Assembly (NCBI GenBank): GCA_018971835.1
Contig: JAGWZW010000024.1
Span: 1-42,445 of the forward strand
Length of the DNA: 42,445 nucleotides
Source: Alphaproteobacteria bacterium
GTDB taxonomy: Bacteria; Pseudomonadota; Alphaproteobacteria; Micropepsales; Micropepsaceae
Direction: 5' to 3'
Shown: piece by piece, positions 24,274 through 32,472 of the stretch
Numbering within the stretch: the first letter of the stretch is position 1
How the letters are laid out: each line of letters begins with the position of its first letter
The notes under the pieces: model-generated
What the model was told of the DNA's origin: nothing
The model's database searches: none
The model's input: the letters and a program-made list of their open reading frames with translations, nothing else
Program-made: the position numbers and the translations under genes

Positions 24274-25608
24274 ATGGCAGTCCGCAGTTGTGCCCGCTCG
24301 AACTTTGTCGTTTTCGGCATGGTTGGCGTTGCCATCGTCACGTGCGCGCCCGCCAAGGCGGCAGGCGTCGCCGAGAGCTGGTCACTGCATGGTCAGGCGA
24401 CGCTCGTGGAACAATACCATCCGGCGTTCCGCTCCCCCTATCGTGGTGTAAACAGCCTTGATTCTGGCAGCCGGGGCAACGAAACCTTTGATGCGACCGT
24501 CTACGCCGGTGTGCGTGTGTGGCCAGGAGGAGAACTGTACGCCAACCCGGAGATCGATCAGGGCTTCGGCCTCAGCAATACCCTCGGCGTTGCGGGCTAT
24601 CCAAGTGGCGAAGCCTATAAGGTCGGAAAATCCGATCCCTATTTCCGGCTTCAGCGCCTGTTCTTCCGCCAGACCTTCGATCTTGGCGGCGCAGTCGAAG
24701 GGGTCGCGTCCGGCGCCAATCTGCTCGGCGGCACCCGCACCGTGGGCAACCTGGTCATCACGCTGGGCAAGTTTTCGGTCACGGATGTCTTCGATACCAA
24801 TCGCTATGCCCATGACCCGAGAGGCGATTTTTTGAACTGGTCGGTGATCGATGCCGGCGCTTTCGATTATGCCGCGGACGCCTGGGGCTACAGCTATGGT
24901 GCCGCCGTCGAGTGGACGCAAAGCTGGTGGACATTGCGGGCGGGTCTGTTCGACCTGTCTCGTGTGCCCAACACCACCGCCTTGGAGCGCGATTTCGGGC
25001 AGTTCGAAGTCGTAGCCGAAGCCGAAGAGCGTCATTTTCTCTGGGGAGAGCCCGGCAAGGTGAAGGTCTTGGGCTTTCTGAACCGGGGCCGGATGGGGTT
25101 CTATGCCGATGCCGTGCGCCTGGCGCAAAGCACCGGGCAGCAGCCCGACACCGGCCTCGTTCGCCGTTACGCCTCGCGGCCAGGGCTGGCCGTCAATTTG
25201 GAACAGCAAATCACGAACAGTCTGGGCCTGTTTCTCCGCGCCAGCCTCAATGACGGCAGCAAGGAGGCCTACGAATTTACCGAAATCAATCGCTCACTCT
25301 CTACTGGTCTCTCGCTTGATGGTGGCCGTTGGGGATGCCCGGGCGACACGGTGGGCGTTGCCGGCGCCGTCAATGGCCTGTCGAGTGTGGCGCGGCGCTA
25401 TTTTGCGGCGGGCGGAATAGGCATCCTCATCGGCGACGGCCGCCTTCCCCATTACAGCACCGAGGACGTTGCGGAAATCTATTACAGGGCGCGATTGACT
25501 GAGCAGCTTTCGGCCAGCGTCGATTACCAGTTCGTTGCCAATCCGGCGTACAACCGCGACCGCGGGCCGGTATCCATCTTCGGGATTCGGCTGCATGCCG
25601 AAATCTAA
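24274..25608 (+). CDS. OprB-like carbohydrate porin
   Basis: A 444-residue outer-membrane barrel protein with a signal peptide ending about AKA-AGVAE. Family-like segments are WSLHGQATLVEQYHPAF, LYANPEIDQGFGLSNTLG with the AGYPSGEAYK loop, FLNWSVIDAGAFDYAADA and VNLEQQITNSLGLFLRASL, which match the carbohydrate-selective porin OprB group. Such porins let sugars pass the outer membrane. The last residues (GIRLHAEI) lack the common terminal Phe. ATG 24274 is preferred to the more upstream ATG 24214 because it directly precedes the signal peptide. It is the last plus-strand gene of the envelope cluster, 144 bases after rlpA. No sugar transport genes are near, so the substrate is unknown. Confidence 0.8.
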   Translation: MAVRSCARSNFVVFGMVGVAIVTCAPAKAAGVAESWSLHGQATLVEQYHPAFRSPYRGVNSLDSGSRGNETFDATVYAGVRVWPGGELYANPEIDQGFGLSNTLGVAGYPSGEAYKVGKSDPYFRLQRLFFRQTFDLGGAVEGVASGANLLGGTRTVGNLVITLGKFSVTDVFDTNRYAHDPRGDFLNWSVIDAGAFDYAADAWGYSYGAAVEWTQSWWTLRAGLFDLSRVPNTTALERDFGQFEVVAEAEERHFLWGEPGKVKVLGFLNRGRMGFYADAVRLAQSTGQQPDTGLVRRYASRPGLAVNLEQQITNSLGLFLRASLNDGSKEAYEFTEINRSLSTGLSLDGGRWGCPGDTVGVAGAVNGLSSVARRYFAAGGIGILIGDGRLPHYSTEDVAEIYYRARLTEQLSASVDYQFVANPAYNRDRGPVSIFGIRLHAEI

Positions 25609-26092
25609 ACGGGCACCGCGTCCACCGCACGGATTTTGGTCGTCCTCGGTCCGCGGCTCACCGGCGCCGCGTGGCTTGTCGAAGCCAACGGCGCTTTCCA
25701 CCGAGTGTGATGAATCGGAGGTGATGCGGCCAGCACATGGATATGCTCCGATTCCGCCACTGGGCAGCCTGGCATGCCGCCAGTTTCCAGAGCGAAGGGG
25801 CTGTTGCGGCCGGCCGAATACATCGGCGGACGCTGGGTCGATCTCACCCTCATGGCGGTGATCAATCCCCGCGAATGCGCATTGCGGGCCAGATGATGGC
25901 GCGCCCGGACGGCGCGCCGGGAACGCTCGTCTACGTATCCCGGTGTTACCGCTGACAATACTAGCGTCCGGCAGGCGCAGGTTACGCCCCTGGCGACACA
26001 AAGCGATAAAGATCAAGAACCGCGAAATAATTTTGGCTTTCGCCCAGGCTAAAGCTCATGCGAAAGCGCAATTATCTTCGTATGACGCTGCT
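25609..26092. other. Gap with possible gene debris
   Basis: 484 bases. 25610-25955 is GC-rich and carries short open frames in several phases on both strands; a plus-strand stretch reads YIGGRWVDLTLMAVINPREC and then shifts phase to end VYVSRCYR, which looks like decayed coding DNA. None of it can be assigned to a family. From 25960 the DNA is AT-richer and probably holds the promoter of the small gene at 26093. Confidence 0.3.
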
Positions 26093-26218
26093 ATGAACGA
26101 CTACCGCAGAGATCGCTGGTTCAGACGGAATTCTTTGGGGACATACGCCTTTCTCACCCTGATATCGCTCATTTGGATCATGATGGGTGTTCTGACCTAT
26201 ATAGAAGTGCGTTGGTGA
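26093..26218 (+). CDS. Possible small membrane protein (41 aa)
   Basis: A short frame begins MNDYRRDRWFRRNSLG, strongly basic, and ends in one hydrophobic helix, TYAFLTLISLIWIMMGVLTY. A basic tail followed by a single span suggests an inner-membrane protein with its N-terminus inside. The frame is open further upstream to 25943 but that part is not protein-like. No strong ribosome binding site is visible. I do not recognise a family. The protein-like composition in otherwise AT-rich, gene-poor DNA is the main support. Confidence 0.4.
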   Translation: MNDYRRDRWFRRNSLGTYAFLTLISLIWIMMGVLTYIEVRW

Positions 26219-26515
26219 AAATCCCGGTGAACTTCTCCACTTGTGGCTCTGCTGTGTGACCGGTCCCACGAAGTGAACCTCCGGGGATGTGATATTGCAT
26301 CGATGATTATAATAGTCCCCGCGGAATCCGCGGAGCCGATTGAGGGAGCGTAGTGGATCAGGCGGCCGCTTCCCGAATCAAGACTTCAGGTGCGGCGCGC
26401 GGTAGCCGAGCGGGCCGTGAGAGCCAGGCCCCATCCCGCGCCGGTGGCAAGGTAGCAGCGGAAGGACAAAATACGTTCATGGGGTGTCCTTGCGATGGGG
26501 CCACATATTGGCCTC
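26219..26515. other. Gap downstream of the sensor kinase
   Basis: Contains a TATAAT box at about 26308-26313, readable on the plus strand, and a palindrome CCGCGGA-A-TCCGCGG at 26319-26333. A 40-codon minus-strand frame at 26358-26480 has AAGGAC upstream but no protein-like features. No terminator for the kinase is obvious. Confidence 0.3.
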
Positions 26516-27904
26516 TCAGGCCGGCGCGGATAACGCCCGCGACGGACGGAGTTCAAGCACCGCGCGCAGGCCCGGCGCATTGTCTTCCAGCACGAGTTGG
26601 CCGTGATGCAGCTTGGCGCAGGCTGCCACGATTGCCAGCCCCAGGCCTGCGCCGGGGGTACTGCGGGTGGGATCGAGCTTGACGAAACGCTCCTGCACGC
26701 GGCCGCGGTCAGCGGCCGGAATGCCCGGGCCAGTATCGGCAACGATGAGGCGAATGGCACCGTTTGCTTCAGACTCGACGCGCAACGTCACGCGCGCGCC
26801 GGCTCCGGCATATTTTGCGGCGTTATGCAGCAAGTTACCGATGGCCTGACGCAGCAGAACGGCATGCGCGCGGCCGATCACGGGTGAGGACGGCAGCAGC
26901 ACCTTGAGCGTCTGGCCCGCATCTTCGATCACCGGGGCGAAAAATTCCGCGACGTCGTTGGCCAGCTCCGAGATATCGGTATCCTGCATCAATTCAGCGG
27001 AAAGTCCCGCCTCGGCGCGGGCAATGTCGAGCAGCGCCGAGAAGGTGGCCAGCGCCAGATCGGCTTCGCCGTGGGCCTGCGCGATGGCGTCCAGACGCTC
27101 GGCTTCCGACAGGCCCGGATCAGCAGCCCGGCTGAGCGCTCCCTTGAGCCGGGTTAGCGGCATACGCAGGTCATGGGCCAAGCTGTCAGTCACGGTGCGA
27201 AGACCAGTCATCAGTTCTTCGATCCGGATCAGCATCGCATTCAGCGCAGCGCCCAGCCGGTCGAACACATCGCCGGGCTCAATGGTCTCGACTCGGGCCT
27301 GAAGATCGCCTGCGGCGATGCGCTGGGCCGTGTCCGCGATCGTGCGGGCCCGCCGCAGCAGAATGCCGCTCAGCACGAGGCCCGCCCCGGTGCAGGCCAG
27401 CGCGGCCAGCAGAATAGCGAGACCGGATATTTCGAGGATGGCGTCGCGGAACGCTTGCCGCTGCTGCGCATTCTGCGCGATGACCAGATTCTCTCCAGTC
27501 GGCAGGACATCGACGCGGACACGCCAGTGCGTCGTGCGCCCCGGCTCGTGTATCTGGACGACCTTCCAGCCGCCGACCGCCTGACTGGCGTTGCCCAGAT
27601 TCATGTCTCCAGCCAGGGGGCGGCCCTGGGCGTCCGTCAGCGCATAGCGAAAGCCGGCCTGCCCGTGCACGCGCTCATGACGGTCGAGCGTAGCGATCAG
27701 GGCCGAAAGTCCTTTGTCCTGCGCCAGCGCGGTCAAGTAGTTTTTCTCGGCCAGCGCGAACGCGTTGGCCTGCGCGTCTATGATACGCTCGCCGGCCTTG
27801 TCGACAAGGATCAGGGCCAGCACCAGCGCCAGCACCGCCACGCCAAGCGCGATTACCGGAAAGGTCCAGGGGCGCAGACGGAACGAAGAGTTCGGGCGTT
27901 TCAC
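26516..27904 (-). CDS. Sensor histidine kinase with HAMP domain
   Basis: A 462-residue membrane kinase. Span one lies at about residues 16-35 (VIALGVAVLALVLALILV), a periplasmic domain of about 120 residues follows, and span two at about 158-180 (LAILLAALACTGAGLVL). The HAMP domain (RIAAGDLQARV) leads to His 244 in LAHDLRMPLTRLK. ATPase boxes are IGNLLHNAAKYA (N), VADTGPGIP (G1), VQERFVKLD (F) and GAGLGLAIV (G2). The start overlaps the stop of the response regulator as ATGA, so both are made together. The pair resembles the metal- or phosphate-type OmpR/EnvZ class. The neighbouring acid-shock-like gene is a candidate target. The signal is not known. Confidence 0.88.
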   Translation of the reverse strand: MKRPNSSFRLRPWTFPVIALGVAVLALVLALILVDKAGERIIDAQANAFALAEKNYLTALAQDKGLSALIATLDRHERVHGQAGFRYALTDAQGRPLAGDMNLGNASQAVGGWKVVQIHEPGRTTHWRVRVDVLPTGENLVIAQNAQQRQAFRDAILEISGLAILLAALACTGAGLVLSGILLRRARTIADTAQRIAAGDLQARVETIEPGDVFDRLGAALNAMLIRIEELMTGLRTVTDSLAHDLRMPLTRLKGALSRAADPGLSEAERLDAIAQAHGEADLALATFSALLDIARAEAGLSAELMQDTDISELANDVAEFFAPVIEDAGQTLKVLLPSSPVIGRAHAVLLRQAIGNLLHNAAKYAGAGARVTLRVESEANGAIRLIVADTGPGIPAADRGRVQERFVKLDPTRSTPGAGLGLAIVAACAKLHHGQLVLEDNAPGLRAVLELRPSRALSAPA

Positions 27905-28584
27905 GGCGCCTCCGAAAGCCGGTATCCCACACCGCGCACGGTGTGCAGCAGCGGCTTGTCGAAATCGTCGTCGATCTTCTTGCGCAGGCGGCTGATATGG
28001 GTGTCGATCAGGCTGGTATGCGGATCGAAGCGGTAATCCCAGACCTCTTCGAGCAGCATGGTGCGCGTGACCACGCGGTGTTTGTTGCGCAGCAGGTATT
28101 CCAGCAACTTGAATTCGCGCGGTAACAGCTCGATCGCCTTGCCGGCTCGCGTCACCTTGCGGGCGAGCAGGTCCATTTGGAGATCGCCGCAGACCAACTT
28201 GGACTCCGGCACCTTGCTGCCGCCACGCCGCATCAGGTTTTCAAGCCGGGCAGAGAGTTCGGAATAACCAAAGGGCTTGGCAAGATAATCATCGCCGCCG
28301 GACCTCAATCCCTTGACGCGCTCGTCCATCTGGGCAAGAGCGCTCAAGATGATGATGGGCGTTTCGATGCCAGCTGCCCTCAGAGCCTTGATCACCGAAA
28401 GCCCGTCCATGCCCGGCACCATGCGGTCCATCACGATCGCATCGAAGCGCGAGGTCGTCGCCAGGTAAAGGCCGTCGCGGCCATCGGCGACATGCTCGAC
28501 CGTGTAACCGTCCTCGCGCAGACCCTTCAGGACATATTCGGCGGTATCGGGATCGTCTTCGACCACAAGGATGCGGCGGCTCAT
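27901..28584 (-). CDS. OmpR/PhoB-family response regulator
   Basis: A 227-residue regulator with complete receiver residues: acidic pocket LVVEDD, phosphoacceptor Asp 53 (VMDRMVPG), Ser in IIILSAL and Lys in DDYLAKPFGYSEL. The C-terminal winged helix shows LLPREFKLLEYLLRNKHRVV, the recognition-helix region TSLIDTHISRLRKKID and VRGVGYRL. ATG 28584 (MSRRILVVEDD) is the family start, rather than the upstream ATG at 28626. It is coupled to the histidine kinase by a 4-base overlap. It should bind direct repeats upstream of target genes. It lies 144 bases downstream of the secreted Lys/His-rich gene, with a hairpin in between. Confidence 0.9.
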   Translation of the reverse strand: MSRRILVVEDDPDTAEYVLKGLREDGYTVEHVADGRDGLYLATTSRFDAIVMDRMVPGMDGLSVIKALRAAGIETPIIILSALAQMDERVKGLRSGGDDYLAKPFGYSELSARLENLMRRGGSKVPESKLVCGDLQMDLLARKVTRAGKAIELLPREFKLLEYLLRNKHRVVTRTMLLEEVWDYRFDPHTSLIDTHISRLRKKIDDDFDKPLLHTVRGVGYRLSEAP

Positions 28585-28677
28585 TTCCGGGTCTGGGCTC
28601 AACGGCGATTCAAGGAGAGCGAACATAGCACGCCACGATATCGCCGGACATCGAGACGTCGTGCTTAAGGCAAAGGT

Positions 28678-28708
28678 ACGGGCCGGGCGTCTTGGACGTC
28701 CGGCCCGT
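28678..28708 (-). terminator. Hairpin between the acid-shock-like gene and the regulator
   Basis: ACGGGCCGG-A-CGTC pairs with GACG-C-CCGGCCCGT around a CAA loop. Reading minus it is followed by ACCTTTGCC, reading plus by TTTCC. It probably ends the transcript of the 28729-29064 gene or lets only part of it read into the regulator. Confidence 0.55.
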
Positions 28709-28728
28709 TTCCGCGGAGGACAGCGGAG

Positions 28729-29064
28729 TTACTTGCCGGCCTTGGCCGTCTTCGTGACGGGCTTGTCGGCTTTGGCCTGCTTCGTGCCGGCCTTGGTGAC
28801 CTTCATCGCCATCTCGTGCTTGCGATGCAGCTTGTGAGAGGCGACCCGGTGCTTGCGATGAACTGCCTTGCCCGCCACCTTCTTCGCTGAGGTCACGGAG
28901 GCCTTCGCCCCGGCATCCTTCGTCGCCGGCTGGGCCGCCGCGCTCATCGCTGCCACGGGCTTGGCGGGGGTGGAGGCAGGAATGGAGGTCTGGCCGGCCG
29001 CGAAGGCGGGAACCGCCGCGAGGCTCAGAAGAGCAACGCCAGTCAGAAAAGAACGCGTAATCAT
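28729..29064 (-). CDS. Secreted Lys/His/Ala-rich protein resembling acid-shock protein Asr
   Basis: A 111-residue protein with a clean signal peptide, cleaved after VPAFA at about residue 22. The mature part is almost only Ala, Lys, Thr, His and Val, with the runs KAVHRKHRVASHKLHRKHEM and repeated TKxxKAxKPxTK. This composition and layout resemble the periplasmic acid-shock protein Asr of enterobacteria, thought to buffer protons or shield periplasmic proteins; true homology cannot be judged from such low complexity. It has GGAGCC upstream of the ATG. It lies just upstream of, and in line with, a regulator-kinase pair. In E. coli asr is itself controlled by a two-component system, so a regulatory link is plausible here. 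Confidence 0.6.
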   Translation of the reverse strand: MITRSFLTGVALLSLAAVPAFAAGQTSIPASTPAKPVAAMSAAAQPATKDAGAKASVTSAKKVAGKAVHRKHRVASHKLHRKHEMAMKVTKAGTKQAKADKPVTKTAKAGK

Positions 29065-29401
29065 GAAAGGGGCTCCTTCGAGACGGGCGGCGATCCATTC
29101 GCCGTCCTTGCAAAGGAGATTTTCATGGGCTCCTCACAGGGCCATCGCCGCTAAACTTACAACTTTGTGAGATTTCCGGCGATCACCAGCGTCTCGCGCT
29201 CTTACGCCCCTCCCACGGTCGCGATCCCTTTGGGGCCATAGTGGTTCGCGGGATTGCCCTTGGGGTATCCATTTCGCGCCCGGTAAGGCCAAGGCGGTTG
29301 TGCACCTCGGCGACGATCATGTCTGCCTGTCGAGGGCAGCAGCCCGTCGCGCGGAGGCCGCCAATCTTTGCAGGCAATTTCTCGCATCGTAATACTGGAT
29401 C
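29065..29401. other. Divergent spacer between the Asr-like gene and hrpB
   Basis: 337 bases. An inverted repeat CTCACA (29133-29138) and TGTGAG (29166-29171) surrounds an AT-rich segment with TTACAACTTTGTG, a possible regulator site for the Asr-like gene. A 45-codon minus-strand frame (29183-29320) was considered and not accepted. No terminator or RNA gene was seen. Confidence 0.35.
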
Positions 29402-31843
29402 ATGCCACTGCCTCATTTCACGATACCTGACTTGCCGATCACAGACTGTCTTCCGCGCCTGCTTGCGGCGCTTGGCGGGCAAGCCAGCGCCGTACTGGTC
29501 GCGCCGCCCGGTGCCGGCAAGACCACTTGCGTGCCGCTCGCGCTGCTGCAATCGGCACCAACGAACCAAGGCTGTATTCTGATGCTCGAGCCGCGCCGGC
29601 TGGCTGCGCGGGCCGCGGCCAGCCGCATGGCCGCACTCATCGGCGAGAAAGTCGGCCGGACGGTCGGCTTCCGCACGCGGCTCGAAAGCGCCATTTCCAG
29701 CGTCACCCGCATCGAGGTCGTGACAACCGGCCTCTTCGTCCGCCGCCTGATCGGCGATCCGGGGTTGGAGGGCGTTTCCGCCGTCATCCTCGATGAGATT
29801 CACGAGCGGTCGCTGGAAGCCGATCTGGCGCTGGCGCTCTGCCTCGATGCCCAGGCGATGCTGCGGCCGGAGTTGCGGCTGCTCGCCATGTCCGCGACGC
29901 TCGATGGCGCGCGGCTGTCCGCGATCATGGACGCACCGATCATCGAAAGCGCCGGGCGTATCCATCCGGTGGAGGTGCGGCATGCCGCGCGCGATATCCA
30001 GCACCTGCGCGATCTGCCCCAGACGATGGCCCGCGCCATTCGCGCCGCCCTTGCGGAAGCGCCGGGCGATATTCTCGCCTTTCTTCCGGGTATGGCGGAA
30101 ATCCGCCGCACAGAAGCCGCTCTTGACGGGATCGATGCCGCCGTCCTGCCATTGCATGGCGATCTGCCACCGGCGGCTCAGGACCAGGCGCTGCGCCCCA
30201 CCGAATGCCGCCGCGTGGTGCTGGCGACCGCGATCGCTGAAACCTCGCTGACGGTACCGGGAGTGCGGATCGTCATCGATGGCGGATTTCGCCGCGCACC
30301 GCGTTTCGACCCGGCAAGCGGTCTGACTCGGCTCGCAACCGAGCGTGTCAGCCGCGCGGTGGCAGACCAGCGTGCCGGCCGTGCGGGGCGCGAAACGCCG
30401 GGCATAGCCATCCGGCTTTGGACCGAAGCGGCCCAGCGGGGCCTGCGCCCTTACGACCGTCCGGAGATTCTGGATGCCGAGCTTTCCGGCCTGGTGCTGG
30501 ATTGCGCCGCCTGGGGCACGCCCCCAGGCAAACTCGCCTTTCTCGACGCACCGCCCGAAGGCGCCATCGCCACCGCCGGCGCGCTGCTGACCGAGCTTGG
30601 GGCCATGGACAACACAGGCGGCATAACCGCGCTCGGGATGCGAATGAACCGTCTGGGTGCGCATCCTCGCCTCAGCGCGATGATGCTGGCCACCGAAGAC
30701 CCCGCGCTGGCCGCACGCGCTTGCGATATCTCGGCGCTCCTCGAAGGCCGCGATCCGCTCGGCGCCGGGCTGGATACGCCTGTGGACATCATGGCGCGGC
30801 TAGAGGCGATGGAAGATCCGTCGGCAGTGCCAGGCGTGGACCGCAATGCGATTCACGGCATCCGCCAGGCGGCCAAGCAATATCGCAGGCGGCTTGGCAT
30901 CGGCGTTGCGCAGGCGGCGGCAGGCGATCCGGCCCCGCTCATCGCCGCGGCATTTCCGGACCGGCTGGCGCAGCGCCGCAGCGAGCCCGGCAGCTTCCGC
31001 CTCTCGGGTGGCGGCAGTGCGCGCCTTGCGCTGACCGATCCGCTGGCGAAGGCAAGTCTTCTTGCGGTGGCGGCGTTGGAGATGAAAACCTCTCCGCGCA
31101 TTTGCATGGCTGCACCGCTCGATGTTGCGAAGCTGCCGGCAGTTCTCGCAGCGCGGATCAACGAGACGGTGGAAACAAGCCTTGATCCGGCCACCGGCAG
31201 CATTCTTTCGCGCCGCCGCAAGCGCCTCGGCGCCCTGGTGCTCGAAGAGCGCTCCGCGCCGCCAGATGCGGCAGGCGCGGCCGCAGTGTTGCTGGAAGCC
31301 GTCCGGAAAGATCCGTCGCGCCTGCCGTGGACGGACGGCGCACGCAATCTTCAGGCCCGGCTCTCACTGATGCACGCGCTGGAAGCCGATATCTGGCCTG
31401 CCTCAGATGACAGGAACCTGATCGCAAGCCTCGAGGAATGGCTTGGGCCTCATCTTTATGGCCGCACGCGGCTTGCCGATCTCACGAGCCTCGATCTCCA
31501 TGCCATCCTGCTCGAGCGGCTGGATTGGCCACTGCGCAAACGGCTCGACCAGGAATTGCCGACGCATCTGCCGCTTCCGCGCGGGAAGGCCCAGGTGGAC
31601 TATACCGAGCCCGTTCCCATCGCCGCCGCGCGCGCCCAGCATTTCTATGGCCTGGCCGTAACACCAAAGCTGGCCGGAGGGCGTGTACCATTGAGGCTCG
31701 CGCTTCTCTCACCCGCGGGGCGGCCGATCGCGCTGACCGCCGATATCGCGGGCTTTTGGAACGGCGCCTGGGCGGATGTGCGCCGGGACATGAGAGGTCG
31801 CTATCCCAAGCACAATTGGCCCGAGAACCCTTTGCTGCCCTAA
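29402..31843 (+). CDS. hrpB: ATP-dependent helicase HrpB
   Basis: An 813-residue DExH-box helicase of the HrpB family, a cytoplasmic RNA-helicase-like protein of unclear substrate. Motifs in order: Walker A APPGAGKTT near residue 35, EPRRLAARAAA, DEIH at residues 131-134 (DEIHERSLEADLALA), SATLDG, the C-terminal helicase motifs IAETSLTVPGV and QRAGRAGR, and the family tail YPKHNWPENP. Length agrees with HrpB. A long antisense frame over its first third is a codon-bias shadow. It is monocistronic as far as visible; decayed mobile DNA lies downstream. Confidence 0.93.
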   Translation: MPLPHFTIPDLPITDCLPRLLAALGGQASAVLVAPPGAGKTTCVPLALLQSAPTNQGCILMLEPRRLAARAAASRMAALIGEKVGRTVGFRTRLESAISSVTRIEVVTTGLFVRRLIGDPGLEGVSAVILDEIHERSLEADLALALCLDAQAMLRPELRLLAMSATLDGARLSAIMDAPIIESAGRIHPVEVRHAARDIQHLRDLPQTMARAIRAALAEAPGDILAFLPGMAEIRRTEAALDGIDAAVLPLHGDLPPAAQDQALRPTECRRVVLATAIAETSLTVPGVRIVIDGGFRRAPRFDPASGLTRLATERVSRAVADQRAGRAGRETPGIAIRLWTEAAQRGLRPYDRPEILDAELSGLVLDCAAWGTPPGKLAFLDAPPEGAIATAGALLTELGAMDNTGGITALGMRMNRLGAHPRLSAMMLATEDPALAARACDISALLEGRDPLGAGLDTPVDIMARLEAMEDPSAVPGVDRNAIHGIRQAAKQYRRRLGIGVAQAAAGDPAPLIAAAFPDRLAQRRSEPGSFRLSGGGSARLALTDPLAKASLLAVAALEMKTSPRICMAAPLDVAKLPAVLAARINETVETSLDPATGSILSRRRKRLGALVLEERSAPPDAAGAAAVLLEAVRKDPSRLPWTDGARNLQARLSLMHALEADIWPASDDRNLIASLEEWLGPHLYGRTRLADLTSLDLHAILLERLDWPLRKRLDQELPTHLPLPRGKAQVDYTEPVPIAAARAQHFYGLAVTPKLAGGRVPLRLALLSPAGRPIALTADIAGFWNGAWADVRRDMRGRYPKHNWPENPLLP

Positions 31844-32302
31844 CTGGCAGGCTCGGCAAGCCACGCCCAGCCTGACAAATTCAGCTTGATCAGTGGCGGC
31901 GCATTGCTGTTTCGATCGCACTTGAATTCGACAAGGCTCGAATTTCCTACAAAGCCGTTATGAGCGGTGTGTTCACAAGAAGAAATCGGTGGAAAACCTG
32001 AGTTCTGACCTCAATTTGGTCGAAACTCGATCAATGCACCCGGTTCTTGCGGCGACGGCGCGAACCCGTGGGCCCTGATATCCGCCGTCGGCGCAGATGC
32101 GTTCGATAATCCCCCGGCCTCGGTCCACAATTTGAGGAGCCGTTCTCCGATTTACGGTCCCAGTCGCCGATTTAAGGAAAACCGCCAGCAAGCGGCGCCC
32201 ATCCGCGCATCAGTTTGTTGCACGGCTGTTGCACGGCGGCGGCATCAAGGCCCGGACCAAGAGCCAACCGCCGGATATCATATTGTATTTTCTATGAAAA
32301 CT
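31844..32302. other. Gap with mobile-element debris next to tRNA-Lys
   Basis: 459 bases. It holds an inverted repeat AATTCGA (31925-31931) and TCGAATT (31938-31944), the transposase fragment at 32039-32125, the near-repeat CGATTTACGG/CGATTTAAGG at about 32148-32177, and the tandem TGTTGCACGGC at about 32216-32238. It abuts the 3' end of the tRNA, a common integration point, but no integrase frame is present. Confidence 0.45.
32039..32125 (-). pseudogene. IS5-type transposase fragment
   Basis: On the minus strand about 29 residues read IERICADGGYQGPRVRAV and then AARTG. This matches the ADGGYxGP block around the second catalytic Asp of IS5-family transposases. The flanking sequence on both sides does not continue the transposase, and no terminal inverted repeats are seen, so this is a remnant of an element otherwise lost. 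Confidence 0.6.
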
Positions 32303-32378
<76 letters not shown>

Positions 32379-32445
32379 GCCGCAGGGCCGGCCGGGGCCG
32401 GAACGGCGAAGGCCGCGCGTATAGCAGAGGCGTTTCCCCCTGTCC

Positions 32446-32472
32446 AGAAAACCTTAAGCCGGCGCCCGGGCT
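32446..32472 (-). terminator. Terminator of the mre-rodA operon
   Basis: AGCC-C-GG pairs with CCGGCT around GCG, beginning at the rodA stop codon, followed on the minus strand by TAAGGTTTTC. The T-run is interrupted, so it may be moderate. Confidence 0.5.

Noticed and set aside
26358..26480. 40-codon minus-strand frame with AAGGAC before its ATG
   Set aside because: Protein is low in information (Ala, Pro, Arg) and lies in a gap with no other support; kept only as part of the leader comparison.
29183..29320. 45-codon minus-strand frame upstream of the Asr-like gene
   Set aside because: Weak ribosome binding site and no recognised family; overlapping frames look equally protein-like.
29183..30664. 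493-codon open frame on the minus strand across the start of hrpB
   Set aside because: It is antisense to a clear helicase with full motifs; its protein is Arg/Gly/Ala-rich without any family features, as expected from high-GC codon bias.
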